Assembly (NCBI RefSeq): GCF_018729455.1
Contig: NZ_JAHHZF010000005.1
Location: forward strand, 402,996-466,995
Reading direction: 5' to 3'
DNA from: Prosthecodimorpha staleyi
GTDB taxonomy: Bacteria; Pseudomonadota; Alphaproteobacteria; Rhizobiales; Ancalomicrobiaceae
DNA: 64,000 nucleotides
Part shown: in pieces, positions 1 through 8,300 of the stretch
Layout: each line of letters starts with the position of its first letter
Numbering within the stretch: position 1 is the stretch's first letter
The notes under the pieces: model-generated
Told to the model about the DNA's origin: nothing
What the model saw: only the letters and a program-made list of their open reading frames with translations
Database searches by the model: none
Made by a program: the position numbers and the translations under genes

Positions 1-75
1 TACATTCAACTTGACGTCAAATGCTTGCAGATTAAGAATTTTCGACCATTGATTGCCGACCTTGAACCTCCGGAG

Positions 76-780
76 TCAGAGCGACCGCATCAGCCCGCCG
101 TCGACCTTCAGATTTTGACCGGTGATGTAGCCGCCGCCGTCGGACAGCAGGAACGCCACCGTGGCGGCGATCTCGTCGCTGGTGCCGTAGCGCCGCATCG
201 GCACGGCGGCGCGGCGTTCCTCGGTTGCCGGCAGGCTGTCGATCCAGCCGGGCAGGACGTTGTTGATGCGGATGTTGTCGGCCGCATAGCTGTCGGCGAC
301 CAGCTTGGTGTAGGCGGCGAGGCCGGCGCGGAACACCGCCGAGGTGGGGAACATCGGCGACGGTTCGAACGCCCAGGCGGTCGAGATGTTGACGATGGCG
401 CCGCCCTTCTGCGCCTGCATGATCGGAATCACCAGCCGGACCGGGCGGATGACGTTCATCAGATAGACGTCCATGCCGCGATGCCAGTCGGCGTCGCTGA
501 TCTCCAGCACCGGCCCGCGCGGCCCGTGGCCGGCACTGTTGACGAGCGCGTCGATGCGGCCCCACGCGGCCATGGCGGCGTCGACCAGCCGCTTCAGGTC
601 GTCGTTCGACTGGTTCGAACCGGTCACGCCGATGCCGCCGAGTTCGGCGGCCAGAGCCTCGCCCTTGCCGGACGACGACAGGATCGCGACCCGGTAGCCG
701 TCCGCCGCCAGCCGCCGGGCCGCCGCCGCGCCCATGCCGCTGCCGCCCGCCGTGATCAGCGCCACCTTGCCGGTCGTCAT
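76..780 (-). CDS. SDR-family oxidoreductase with non-canonical active site
   Basis: A 234-residue short-chain dehydrogenase/reductase. The Rossmann start (GKVALITAGGSGMGAAAARR) near residue 3, the VNSAG segment and the closing ITGQNLKVDGG are typical of the family. The catalytic YxxxK motif is not present: the aligned position reads SAVFR within PTSAVFRAGLAAYTKL, so the Tyr and Lys are Ser and Arg. A subset of bacterial SDRs shares this substitution, and their reaction is not known to me. The ATG at 780 has a good ribosome site (GAGGGG) and is preferred over the upstream in-frame start at 870. It is divergent from the MerR-like regulator, so the palindromes between them may control it. Confident as SDR fold, unsure whether it is an active dehydrogenase. 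Confidence 0.88.
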   Translation of the reverse strand: MTTGKVALITAGGSGMGAAAARRLAADGYRVAILSSSGKGEALAAELGGIGVTGSNQSNDDLKRLVDAAMAAWGRIDALVNSAGHGPRGPVLEISDADWHRGMDVYLMNVIRPVRLVIPIMQAQKGGAIVNISTAWAFEPSPMFPTSAVFRAGLAAYTKLVADSYAADNIRINNVLPGWIDSLPATEERRAAVPMRRYGTSDEIAATVAFLLSDGGGYITGQNLKVDGGLMRSL

Positions 781-873
781 CGTGCGTTCCCCCTCGATCG
801 AAGCCGTTCGGCCCTGCCTCCATCGATCAGGAATCCGCCGCGCTGGCAAGGTGCGCGCGATCGGCGACATCTA

Positions 874-894
874 TTCGACAATATCCTTGTCGAA
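874..894. promoter_or_regulatory. Perfect inverted repeat, candidate operator
   Basis: TTCGACAA - 5 bp - TTGTCGAA, perfect 8-bp arms in the 169-bp divergent region between the SDR and the MerR-like regulator. A related half-site pair follows at 917-937. Placement and symmetry fit an operator for the adjacent MerR-like protein; this is inference. Confidence 0.55.
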
Positions 895-916
895 AGCAAT
901 TGACAGCGGCGACCCT

Positions 917-937
917 TTCGACAAATGTCATGTCGAT
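917..937. promoter_or_regulatory. Second, imperfect copy of the TTCGACA operator
   Basis: TTCGACA - 7 bp - TGTCGAT repeats the arms of the 874-894 palindrome with one mismatch. It lies just upstream of the AGGAG ribosome site of the MerR-like gene. A possible -35 (TTGACA, 900-905) sits between the two palindromes, so binding here could give autoregulation. Confidence 0.4.
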
Positions 938-949
938 AGGAGCACCGAC

Positions 950-1306
950 GTGAACATCCGCGAGCTCGCCGCCCTGACCGGGGTCGCCGAACGCCAGATC
1001 CGCTACATGATCGCCGAAGGCTTCGTGCCGGCGCCGCGCGGCGGACGGGCACGGGCGGACTACGGCGACGACCATGTCGCGGCGATCCGACGCTATGGCG
1101 AATTGCGCGCCAGGGGCCTGCCGCCCGCGGCCATCAAGGTGCTTCTGAACGAGGGGGGCGCGGTTCCGTTTCCGGTCGCGCCGGGGCTGACCCTCATGGT
1201 GGAACCCCGCCTGATCGGCAGCGGCGAACCGGCCGAAGGGCTGGTGGCTCGCCTGGCCGAGGTGGTGCGGACGATCGTCGAAAAGGACCGCCGCGATGAC
1301 GACTGA
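950..1306 (+). CDS. MerR-family-like transcriptional regulator (short form)
   Basis: A 118-residue protein beginning with a MerR-type winged helix-turn-helix: NIRELAALTGVAERQIRYM, then a proline/glycine-rich wing and DDHVAAIRRYGELRARGLPP. After about residue 75 there is only a short tail, so it lacks the long dimerisation coiled coil and ligand domain of classical MerR proteins. The GTG start at 950 follows AGGAG by 7 bp. Its end overlaps the start of the VIT/vWA gene by 11 bp, so the two are translationally coupled. It probably regulates itself and the vWA gene, perhaps also the divergent SDR, through the TTCGACA palindromes. Confidence 0.8.
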   Translation: MNIRELAALTGVAERQIRYMIAEGFVPAPRGGRARADYGDDHVAAIRRYGELRARGLPPAAIKVLLNEGGAVPFPVAPGLTLMVEPRLIGSGEPAEGLVARLAEVVRTIVEKDRRDDD

Positions 1307-3392
1307 TATCCTCGCAAGCCCCGATCCGCTCGGCCGCTGGAAAGCCGGCGCCCACATTCGCGGCAGCGACACGCCGGTGCCGCTGATTTCGACCCGCTAC
1401 GACATCCGAATCCGCGGCGCCCTCGCCGAGATCGCCACGCGCCGCGTCTTCCGCAACGCCGAAGCCGGCAGCATCGAGGCGACCCTGACCTTCCCGGTGC
1501 CGGTCCAGGCGACGCTCTACGGACTGACCGCCACCATCGACGGCCGCCGGCTGGTCGCACAGGCGGCGGCCCGCGGCGCGGCGCGCGAGGTCTACGAGAC
1601 GGCGATCGACCGCGGCCGCACCGCCGTCCTGCACGAGGAGGTCCTGCGCGGCATCCACATGCTGTCGATCGCCAACATCCCGCCCGGCGGCGAGGTTGCG
1701 GTCGAAGACCGCTGGGTCGTGGCGTTGACCACGCTCGGGCCGGCCACCGACCGGCTGACGCCGGATGGGTCGGTCGCCGTGCTGCGCATTCCGGTCACGG
1801 TCGGCGACCTCTACGGCCGCTCGCCCCTGCCCGATTCCGACGATTTGGTCGGAGGCGGCGCGCCGGCACGGGCGAGCATCTATGCGACCGCCGACACCGG
1901 CGCCCTCACGGTCAACGGCCTCCGCCCGGGTGCGGACGGCCTGGAGGTCCCGCTCGGCCGGCCGATCGACCTGCGCCTGGAAGGCTGGCGGCCGGCCGCC
2001 CTGTCCGCACCGTTCGGCGACGGCCGCGGTCTGCGGCTGACGCTCGCCCCTGCCCCCATCGCCGAGAACCGGCTCGACTGCGACCTGCTCCTCGACGAAT
2101 CCGGCTCCATGGGCGAGCGCGATCCCGGCGGGCGCACCAAGCACGAGACCGCCGTCGCCGGTCTCAGGGACGCCGTCGGCCGGCTCCGGCCGGGCGACAG
2201 GCTGCGGCTCTGGCGCTTCGACGAGCGGCACGACTTCGTCGGCGCCGTCACCGATGCCACAAGCCTGGAGACGGCGCTGCGCGGCCTGACCGGGCCGCAT
2301 GGCGGCACCGAGATCGGCGGCGCGCTGGCCGCGGTGGCGGACCGGCCGGAAAGCCGGACCGTGGTCATCGTCACCGACGGCAAGAGCTATGCGCTCGACG
2401 TGCAGGCCCTCGCCCAGACCGGCCGGCGCTTCACCGTGGTGCTGATCGGCGAGGACAGTCTCGAGGCCAATGTTGGCCATCTGGCCGCGCTCTCGGGCGG
2501 CGATCTCTTCGTCGGGGCGGCTGCCGATACCGGCCGTCTGCTCGCCGCTGCCGTCGCCTCGGCGCGCCAGCCGATCGCCCCGCCGGCCTCCGGCGGCGAC
2601 CCGCTACGCGACGGGCTCGCCCTGACCCGGTCCGGCCTCACCATCACGGTCGATTTCCATCCCGGCCCCGAGGCCGGTGCGGAGGACGAGGCGGTCGCAG
2701 CCTTCGCGGCCGGCCTGATCCTGCCCCGCCTCGACGCCGCGGCTGCGACCGAACTCGCGCTCCGCCATCGGCTGGTCACGCATCTGACCAGCCTGGTCAT
2801 GGTCGACGAGGCCGGCGCCGTCAGCGAGGAGCTGCCGGCCACCCGCAAGGTCGCGCTGCCGACGATGGACTTCGAGATGGCCGTTGCGATGGACGTTGCG
2901 ATGTTTCGCACCTTCAGCCCGTCGATGGCCACGCCGGGTTCGCCGGCCCGCAGCCGGACGGCACCGACCAAGGTCATGCTCCCCGATCACGACGCGCCGG
3001 CCAGCGCCCCCTCCGGCGGGGCGGTCGACCCGGCCGAACCCGACGCGGCCGCGCGGGCGCCATCTCTGCTGCGCCGCCTGTTCCGGCGCCGGGGCGATGG
3101 CGACCTGAAGACCATCGCCGCGTCGATCCCCTGGCACGACATCACCGATCTCGCGGACCTGCCCGGGCGCCTGACACCCGAACAGGCCGCCGCGCTCGAC
3201 CGGCTCGCCCGGCATCCGGCCGTGGTCGCGCTGGCGGCCCGGCTCGGCCGGCGGGTGGAGATCGTGGCGGCCGCCCTCCTCGCCGAACTGGCCCGACCGG
3301 GTGACCGCAACGCCGGCCGCCTGGCCAGGCGCGGGCTCGCCGGCTGCGTCAAGGCGGAGATCGCGGCCTTGTGGCAGGCGATCGCTCCCTGA
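1296..3392 (+). CDS. VIT and vWA domain-containing protein
   Basis: A 698-residue protein with an N-terminal VIT (vault/inter-alpha-trypsin) domain at about residues 20-150 (YETAIDRGRTAVLHEE, then IPPGGEVAVEDRW) followed by a von Willebrand factor A domain. The MIDAS metal site is intact: LLLDESGSMGERD with the DxSxS Asp near residue 267, and a later VIVTDGKS. Residues about 540-600 form a low-complexity linker rich in Pro, Ala and Arg, and the last 80 residues are a small helical module. No signal peptide is evident, so it is probably cytoplasmic. VIT/vWA proteins mediate protein-protein contacts; the specific partner is not visible. Coupled to the MerR-like gene, and it ends before a strong stem-loop. 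Confidence 0.88.
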   Translation: MTTDILASPDPLGRWKAGAHIRGSDTPVPLISTRYDIRIRGALAEIATRRVFRNAEAGSIEATLTFPVPVQATLYGLTATIDGRRLVAQAAARGAAREVYETAIDRGRTAVLHEEVLRGIHMLSIANIPPGGEVAVEDRWVVALTTLGPATDRLTPDGSVAVLRIPVTVGDLYGRSPLPDSDDLVGGGAPARASIYATADTGALTVNGLRPGADGLEVPLGRPIDLRLEGWRPAALSAPFGDGRGLRLTLAPAPIAENRLDCDLLLDESGSMGERDPGGRTKHETAVAGLRDAVGRLRPGDRLRLWRFDERHDFVGAVTDATSLETALRGLTGPHGGTEIGGALAAVADRPESRTVVIVTDGKSYALDVQALAQTGRRFTVVLIGEDSLEANVGHLAALSGGDLFVGAAADTGRLLAAAVASARQPIAPPASGGDPLRDGLALTRSGLTITVDFHPGPEAGAEDEAVAAFAAGLILPRLDAAAATELALRHRLVTHLTSLVMVDEAGAVSEELPATRKVALPTMDFEMAVAMDVAMFRTFSPSMATPGSPARSRTAPTKVMLPDHDAPASAPSGGAVDPAEPDAAARAPSLLRRLFRRRGDGDLKTIAASIPWHDITDLADLPGRLTPEQAAALDRLARHPAVVALAARLGRRVEIVAAALLAELARPGDRNAGRLARRGLAGCVKAEIAALWQAIAP

Positions 3393-3399
3393 CACGGGC

Positions 3400-3439
3400 G
3401 CGCTGCCGGCGGGGCCCAGATGGGCGCCGCCGGCAGCGC
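3400..3439. terminator. Stem-loop terminator between convergent genes
   Basis: Perfect 13-bp stem (GCGCTGCCGGCGG / its complement at 3427-3439) with a 14-nt loop, located between the vWA gene and the convergent gene at 3460. No U tract follows, so it is likely bidirectional and perhaps assisted by other factors. Confidence 0.6.
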
Positions 3440-3459
3440 ACGGGTTCGCCCCGCCCCGC

Positions 3460-3960
3460 TCAGGCCTCGACGACCGCCGCCACGACGAAGCCGTCCGGCC
3501 CGGCAAGGGCGCCGAGGATCGGCCAGGCCGCCGCGGACAGCATGATCCAGTCGATCCGCTTGCCGATCCGGCCCGGCGGATCGGCCGCATCCTCGAGGTC
3601 GGGCGGGAGCAATTCGATCTCCTCATAGGGCCGGTCGGCATGAGCCCGGGCGATCTCGACCCCGTCCCGCTCGACCGCCAGCCGCACCCAGCCGGACGGC
3701 TCGGCCGTCACGCTGACGGTGATCACGGCTCCGTCCGACCCGAGGATGATGCGGACCTGGTCGCTGGCGAGCGGGTCCCGGAGGCTGACCTCGACGATGC
3801 GCCCCGCCGCCGGCCCGCTATCGATTCGCCACTGCGGATAGATCTCGGCCGCCATCGCCAGACGGGCGACGAGCGCCTCCGCCTGCGGTCCGGCCTCCGG
3901 CCCGGTCAGATCCCGACCGGTCGCGATATCGAAATGCGAGGGGCGGCCGGGCGACGACAT
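3460..3960 (-). CDS. Hypothetical protein
   Basis: A 166-residue acidic protein that I do not recognise. The ATG at 3960 has a good GGAGG site 6 bp upstream, and codon use matches its neighbours, which supports a real gene. It looks like a mixed alpha/beta cytoplasmic protein with no signal peptide; the C-terminal hydrophobic stretch (IDWIMLSAAAWPILGALAG) could be a buried helix. It stands alone between the vWA gene and the BTLCP proteinase gene, on the same strand as the latter. Confidence 0.65.
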   Translation of the reverse strand: MSSPGRPSHFDIATGRDLTGPEAGPQAEALVARLAMAAEIYPQWRIDSGPAAGRIVEVSLRDPLASDQVRIILGSDGAVITVSVTAEPSGWVRLAVERDGVEIARAHADRPYEEIELLPPDLEDAADPPGRIGKRIDWIMLSAAAWPILGALAGPDGFVVAAVVEA

Positions 3961-4106
3961 GCAGCCTCCAAGCGACGGCCGGCCGCCGCAACCTCAACGC
4001 CGCGGCCGGTCCTGCCGGAACCGGCATAGACCTATCACCGCCGGACGACGCAGGCATGTCTGCCTTTCGACGTGCCGGTGACGGCCCGGCGTCGGCGCCG
4101 TCAGGC

Positions 4107-4727
4107 TCAGAGACTGCGCCAGAAACGGGGGTCCTCGGCGGCCTGGATCGACACCCACCGGATGTCGGTCGCCCGCCAGGGCCGGATCGCGTCGGACCGG
4201 TTGTCGAGCACGAGATCGCCGTCGCGGGTCTTCACGACCAGCACCGCATGGCCCTCGCCGTTCGGTACGCGTCCGACCGCCAGACGAAGCGCCGAGGCCG
4301 GCCATCCGGCCTGGATCAGCCGGTGCCGCTTGGTGATGGCGAAATCCTCGCAATCGCCGCTGGTCGGGGCAAGCGACCACTGGTCGACGATGCCCGGACC
4401 GGACCGGTCGTTGACCGGCAGGATCTCCCGGTTGACGGCCCGGTTGACGCCTTCCAGCACGGCCCGGCGCTGGTCGGTCAGGCCGATCCGGGTGACGCGG
4501 ATCAGGCTCGGCTTGCGGCATTCCGACGGGCTGTTCAGGCAGAACATGACATGGCCCATCGGGGCGACCGCGTAGCTGCCTTCCTGGATGAAGCTGTGCC
4601 GCGCCTTTTTGAACTGGGTGGCCGAACCGCCGAGGCTGATGGCATGCGCCGGCAGGCTTGACAGCGTGACGGCGGCGGTAGCGACGGCGGCGACAGTGAG
4701 AGAGCAAACCAGAAAACGACGCATCAT
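4107..4727 (-). CDS. Transglutaminase-like cysteine proteinase (BTLCP family), secreted
   Basis: A 206-residue exported protein: signal peptide of about 28 residues (MMRRFLVCSL...LPAHA) followed by a bacterial transglutaminase-like cysteine proteinase domain. The Cys-His-Asp triad is visible as SGDCEDFA (C126), GEGHAVLV (H160) and LVLDNRSD (D175). The family is common in Hyphomicrobiales; some members process large adhesins in the periplasm, others are uncharacterised. The ATG at 4727, with GGGGA 9 bp upstream, is chosen over the start at 4766. Its upstream region is shared with the divergent GtrA-like gene. Confidence 0.85.
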   Translation of the reverse strand: MMRRFLVCSLTVAAVATAAVTLSSLPAHAISLGGSATQFKKARHSFIQEGSYAVAPMGHVMFCLNSPSECRKPSLIRVTRIGLTDQRRAVLEGVNRAVNREILPVNDRSGPGIVDQWSLAPTSGDCEDFAITKRHRLIQAGWPASALRLAVGRVPNGEGHAVLVVKTRDGDLVLDNRSDAIRPWRATDIRWVSIQAAEDPRFWRSL

Positions 4728-4800
4728 GAGCGCAAGTCCCCATTTCGTGGGGGTCGTTATACGCAAGACAATTCAATATCACGCTAGAACTGCAGGGTTA

Positions 4801-4816
4801 ATTCGAGCGCCCGAAT
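4801..4816. promoter_or_regulatory. Near-palindrome in divergent promoter region
   Basis: ATTCGAGCGCCCGAAT, 14 of 16 positions symmetric, in the AT-richer 218-bp region between the BTLCP gene and the GtrA gene. Possible operator; the regulator is unknown. Confidence 0.25.
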
Positions 4817-4945
4817 ATACGATACCGTAACCATGATCGGGGCGACGCGGACCGGTCTTGCTGATCCGATCTTTACCTTCTCGTGCTGGACTGAGGCCGA
4901 AGCACAGGCCGCGGCCGGGATAGCCGGAAGTCGGGAGCATCGTCC

Positions 4946-5374
4946 GTGTCGTTCAGTCGCCTGGTGCTGCGCTACACCGCCTTTGCGGTGCTCGCCACTC
5001 TGGTCAACCTTGCCACCCAGCGCGGCATCCTGGCCTTCGGCACCGGGCCGGCGCTGTTCGCCGCCGCCCTGATCGCCGGCACCGGCACCGGGCTGGTGAC
5101 GAAATACTGGCTCGACAAGCACTGGATCTTCTTCGACCGGGACCGCGGCCTCGCGGCGCATTCGCGCCAGTTCACGCTCTATACGGTGATGGGGCTGGCC
5201 ACGACGGCGATCTTCTGGGGCCTGGAGACGGCCTTCTGGCTCGCCTGGCAGTCGGATGCCATGCGCGAGGCCGGCGGCGTGCTCGGCCTCGCGATCGGAT
5301 ATGTGGTCAAGTACAATCTCGACCGCCGCTTCGTCTTCACCGGCGCGCGCCACGTCCCGGCCCATGCCGGCTGA
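4946..5374 (+). CDS. GtrA-like family membrane protein
   Basis: A 142-residue integral membrane protein with four predicted transmembrane helices and the two GtrA hallmarks, KYWLDKHWIFFDRD in the middle and KYNLDRRFVF at the end. GtrA-like proteins are thought to move lipid-linked sugars across the inner membrane during cell-surface polysaccharide or glycolipid assembly. The start is GTG at 4946 with CGGGAG 8 bp upstream. No glycosyltransferase partner is adjacent. It ends 9 bp from the end of the convergent effector gene. Confidence 0.85.
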   Translation: MSFSRLVLRYTAFAVLATLVNLATQRGILAFGTGPALFAAALIAGTGTGLVTKYWLDKHWIFFDRDRGLAAHSRQFTLYTVMGLATTAIFWGLETAFWLAWQSDAMREAGGVLGLAIGYVVKYNLDRRFVFTGARHVPAHAG

Positions 5375-5383
5375 AGGCCCCGC

Positions 5384-8300
5384 TCACTTCGGCGGCGGCA
5401 CCTGCAGGGTGACGCCGGTATGCTCCGCCTTGCCGTCCGAGAAGCTGTCCCATTTCAGCCAGCGGGCATTGAGGTTGGTGACCTCCTCCTTGCGCAGGCT
5501 GGTGGTGATCAGGCCGATCTTGGCCGGCACATAGTTGGCGTCGTCGTTGACGATCGCGCGCGCCTGACGCTCCAGGCGTTCGGCCATGCGCCCGTCGCCC
5601 TGCCGGCGCGACGCATTGGCGCGCACGATCAGTTCGTTCGCCTCCGCCAGCCGCTCCGCCTTGATGCTGTAGGTGACGGCGATGGAGTCGCGCGGCCCCA
5701 TCAGCTTCATGAAGGCCTGGAAGTCGGAGCGGAACACCTCGTTGCCGGGCGCGTTCAGAATGCGCTGCATTTCCGGCGTGTCGACGGCGGCGAATGCCTG
5801 GATCAGACCCTGGCTGAGATTGGCCTGGCGGACCTTCTCGACCTTCTTGAAGGTGCCGTCGGGATCGGAAACCTGCTTCCACTTCGAGACGCAGGAGACC
5901 GAAGTCGAGACGCCGATCCCGACGAGATCGGTGTTCTGGACATTGTCGGTGATGTTGTAGAGCGGCTTGTCGTCCGAGGTGCCCTTGATGCCGTCGCTGC
6001 CCGACGACATGCCGAAATGCTGGTTGGCCCCCTGCTGGCCGCCGAGACCGGCAAGCGCGCCGGTGCCCATGTTGAGTGGATTGTAGAGCCGCGCATAGAC
6101 CGACACGTTGGCTCCCGCCGTCAGCGTCACGTCGACCTCGCCCTTGCGGGTGATCTCGCGCTGGCTCTCGGTGGTCACGTCCTTGCGCCCGGTCGAGAGG
6201 CCGACCTGCGCCTGGGCCTGCATGCCGACGCCGAGCGTGTCGGAGACGCCGGACAGCTTCGGCCCCTTGCCGCCGACCTGGGCACGGCCGGTCACCTGCG
6301 CATTGGCGCCGATGCGGCCGCGCGTCTCGGAGGTGCCGCCGACATCGGTGGCGTCCTGCCAGTCCCAGAGGTCGATCTTGCCGCCGTCGACCATCTTGGC
6401 GACGAGATTGACCATCGCCTGGCAGCCTTCCGGGCTGTTGGCGAAGGAGATGCTGACGCCGGACAGGTAGCCGACGCTGCCTTCCACGCCGACCGAACCT
6501 TCCGCCGTCAGTTCGACGCCGGGCGCGACATCGAACTTCTTGCCGACGACCAGGTCGAGATTGCCGCGCCCTTCGCCGCCGGTGCGCAGATGCAGCTTGA
6601 AGCCGTCGCTGCCGCGCTCGATCTCGAACTGGCCGATATGGGCACCGGACAGTTTCGCCTTGATGCCGACCAGACCACTCGGCTCGACGGGAATCTTGCC
6701 GCTGTCGAGCGTGATGCGCTGGCCGGCGCGCAGGTCGAGCTTGTCGCCCTCCTGGAAGCTCGACAGCATCGAGATCAGGCTCGACTTGGTGCTCTCGTCC
6801 ATCACCTTGCGATTGAGCAGACCGTCGGGCGTGAAGCCGTGGCCGATCGACTTCATCAGATCGACCATGCCGGCCTTGGAGAAGAAGGCCGGGTTCTCGA
6901 CGCGGATCCGGTCGACGGTCTCGGGCGAGAGTTGGGCCTCCTGGAACCACTGGCGCATGTCGGACGCGCTCATGCGGCTGTAGAGGACGGAATCGATCTC
7001 CGGCGCGAAGGCGTCGAGGTCGAGCCCCCAGCCTTTCAGCCGCGTCTCGATCGACTTGCGGGCCGGATCGGTGCCGGGGTCGAAGGTCTCAGAGACGCCG
7101 TCCTTGACGGTGAGATCGGTCTTGGCATGGCTGAACCCGCCGGCCGCCCATTCCGAGAGAACGGCGGCGCGCACCATGTCGGTGACCCGCCCCATGACCT
7201 GAGGATGCGCCTGGCGCCGCTGCGCGACCAGATCGTCGAGCGCGCCGCCGCCGGTTTCGATCTCGCCGCCGTGCTTTTCGAGCAGGGACGGCCCGGTCTC
7301 GCGGATGAAGACGATCGCCTCGCAGACATCCTTCAACTTGGCGAGTTCGCCGATATCGGGACGTTCGCGCAGGCGCGCGGTCATCTTGGCCCAGCCGGAC
7401 CGGTGCATCGAGCCGGTGTCGTAGCCGCGCAGATCGTCGAGCAGGCCGTTCATGCGCCGCTCGGCATCGCGGGCCGCCGGCAGGTCGCGGCGCTGAATCG
7501 CGGCGTCATACTCCTCCTTGATCTTCAGCGCGGCCAGGACGCTCTTGGCGCTGCGCAACCCGCGCGGATCGTTCGCGCTGACCTTGATGCCGCGCTGGTC
7601 GTCGGCATTGGCGTCCGTGATGATCTTGCGGCTCGCCTCGATCCGGTCCTCGACGCCGCGATAGTCCTGGTAGACCTCGACGATCGCATCCTCCAGGCCG
7701 CGATACTGGCGGCCCTGGTCGACGAGGCCGGTCCAGACCGGATCCTGCGGATCGCCGCCCGACAGATCGCGCCGGATCTGGCTTGCGACGTCCTTGAAGT
7801 GGCCGGAGACCGTCGGGTCGTCGAGCGACAGGCCGGAGCGACCGCCGGTGCGCTCGGTGCGGACCGGCATCAGATGGGCCTTGCGGTAGCGTGCATCCGC
7901 ATCGCCGACCAGGATATCGAGCACTTCCGAGCCGAGCGCCCGGTTGCTCTCGGCCTGGTAGCCGTCGATCATGCCTTGGGTCAGTCCGCTCTTCAGGACG
8001 ATGCGGGCGACATCGTTGATCGACTTCGTCACCTGATGGACATCGTCGACGCCGCCGACGCCCTGCCGGTTCATCTGGCCGACAAGCGTCTCGACCTCGG
8101 CCAGGTCGGTCGGCGTGACGCCGATCGCCCGCAGGTCCTCGTTGGAGATGCCGACATGAGCGAGCGGCGATCCCGGCTGCGGGTCGAGCGAGGCGAGATC
8201 GAGACCCGGATGCAGCCCGAGCGCATGGTGTTCGGCCTTCAGCGTCTGGGCTTCGAGATGGGCAATCCGGGCCATCAGGAAGGCGACATCGCGCCCGGAG

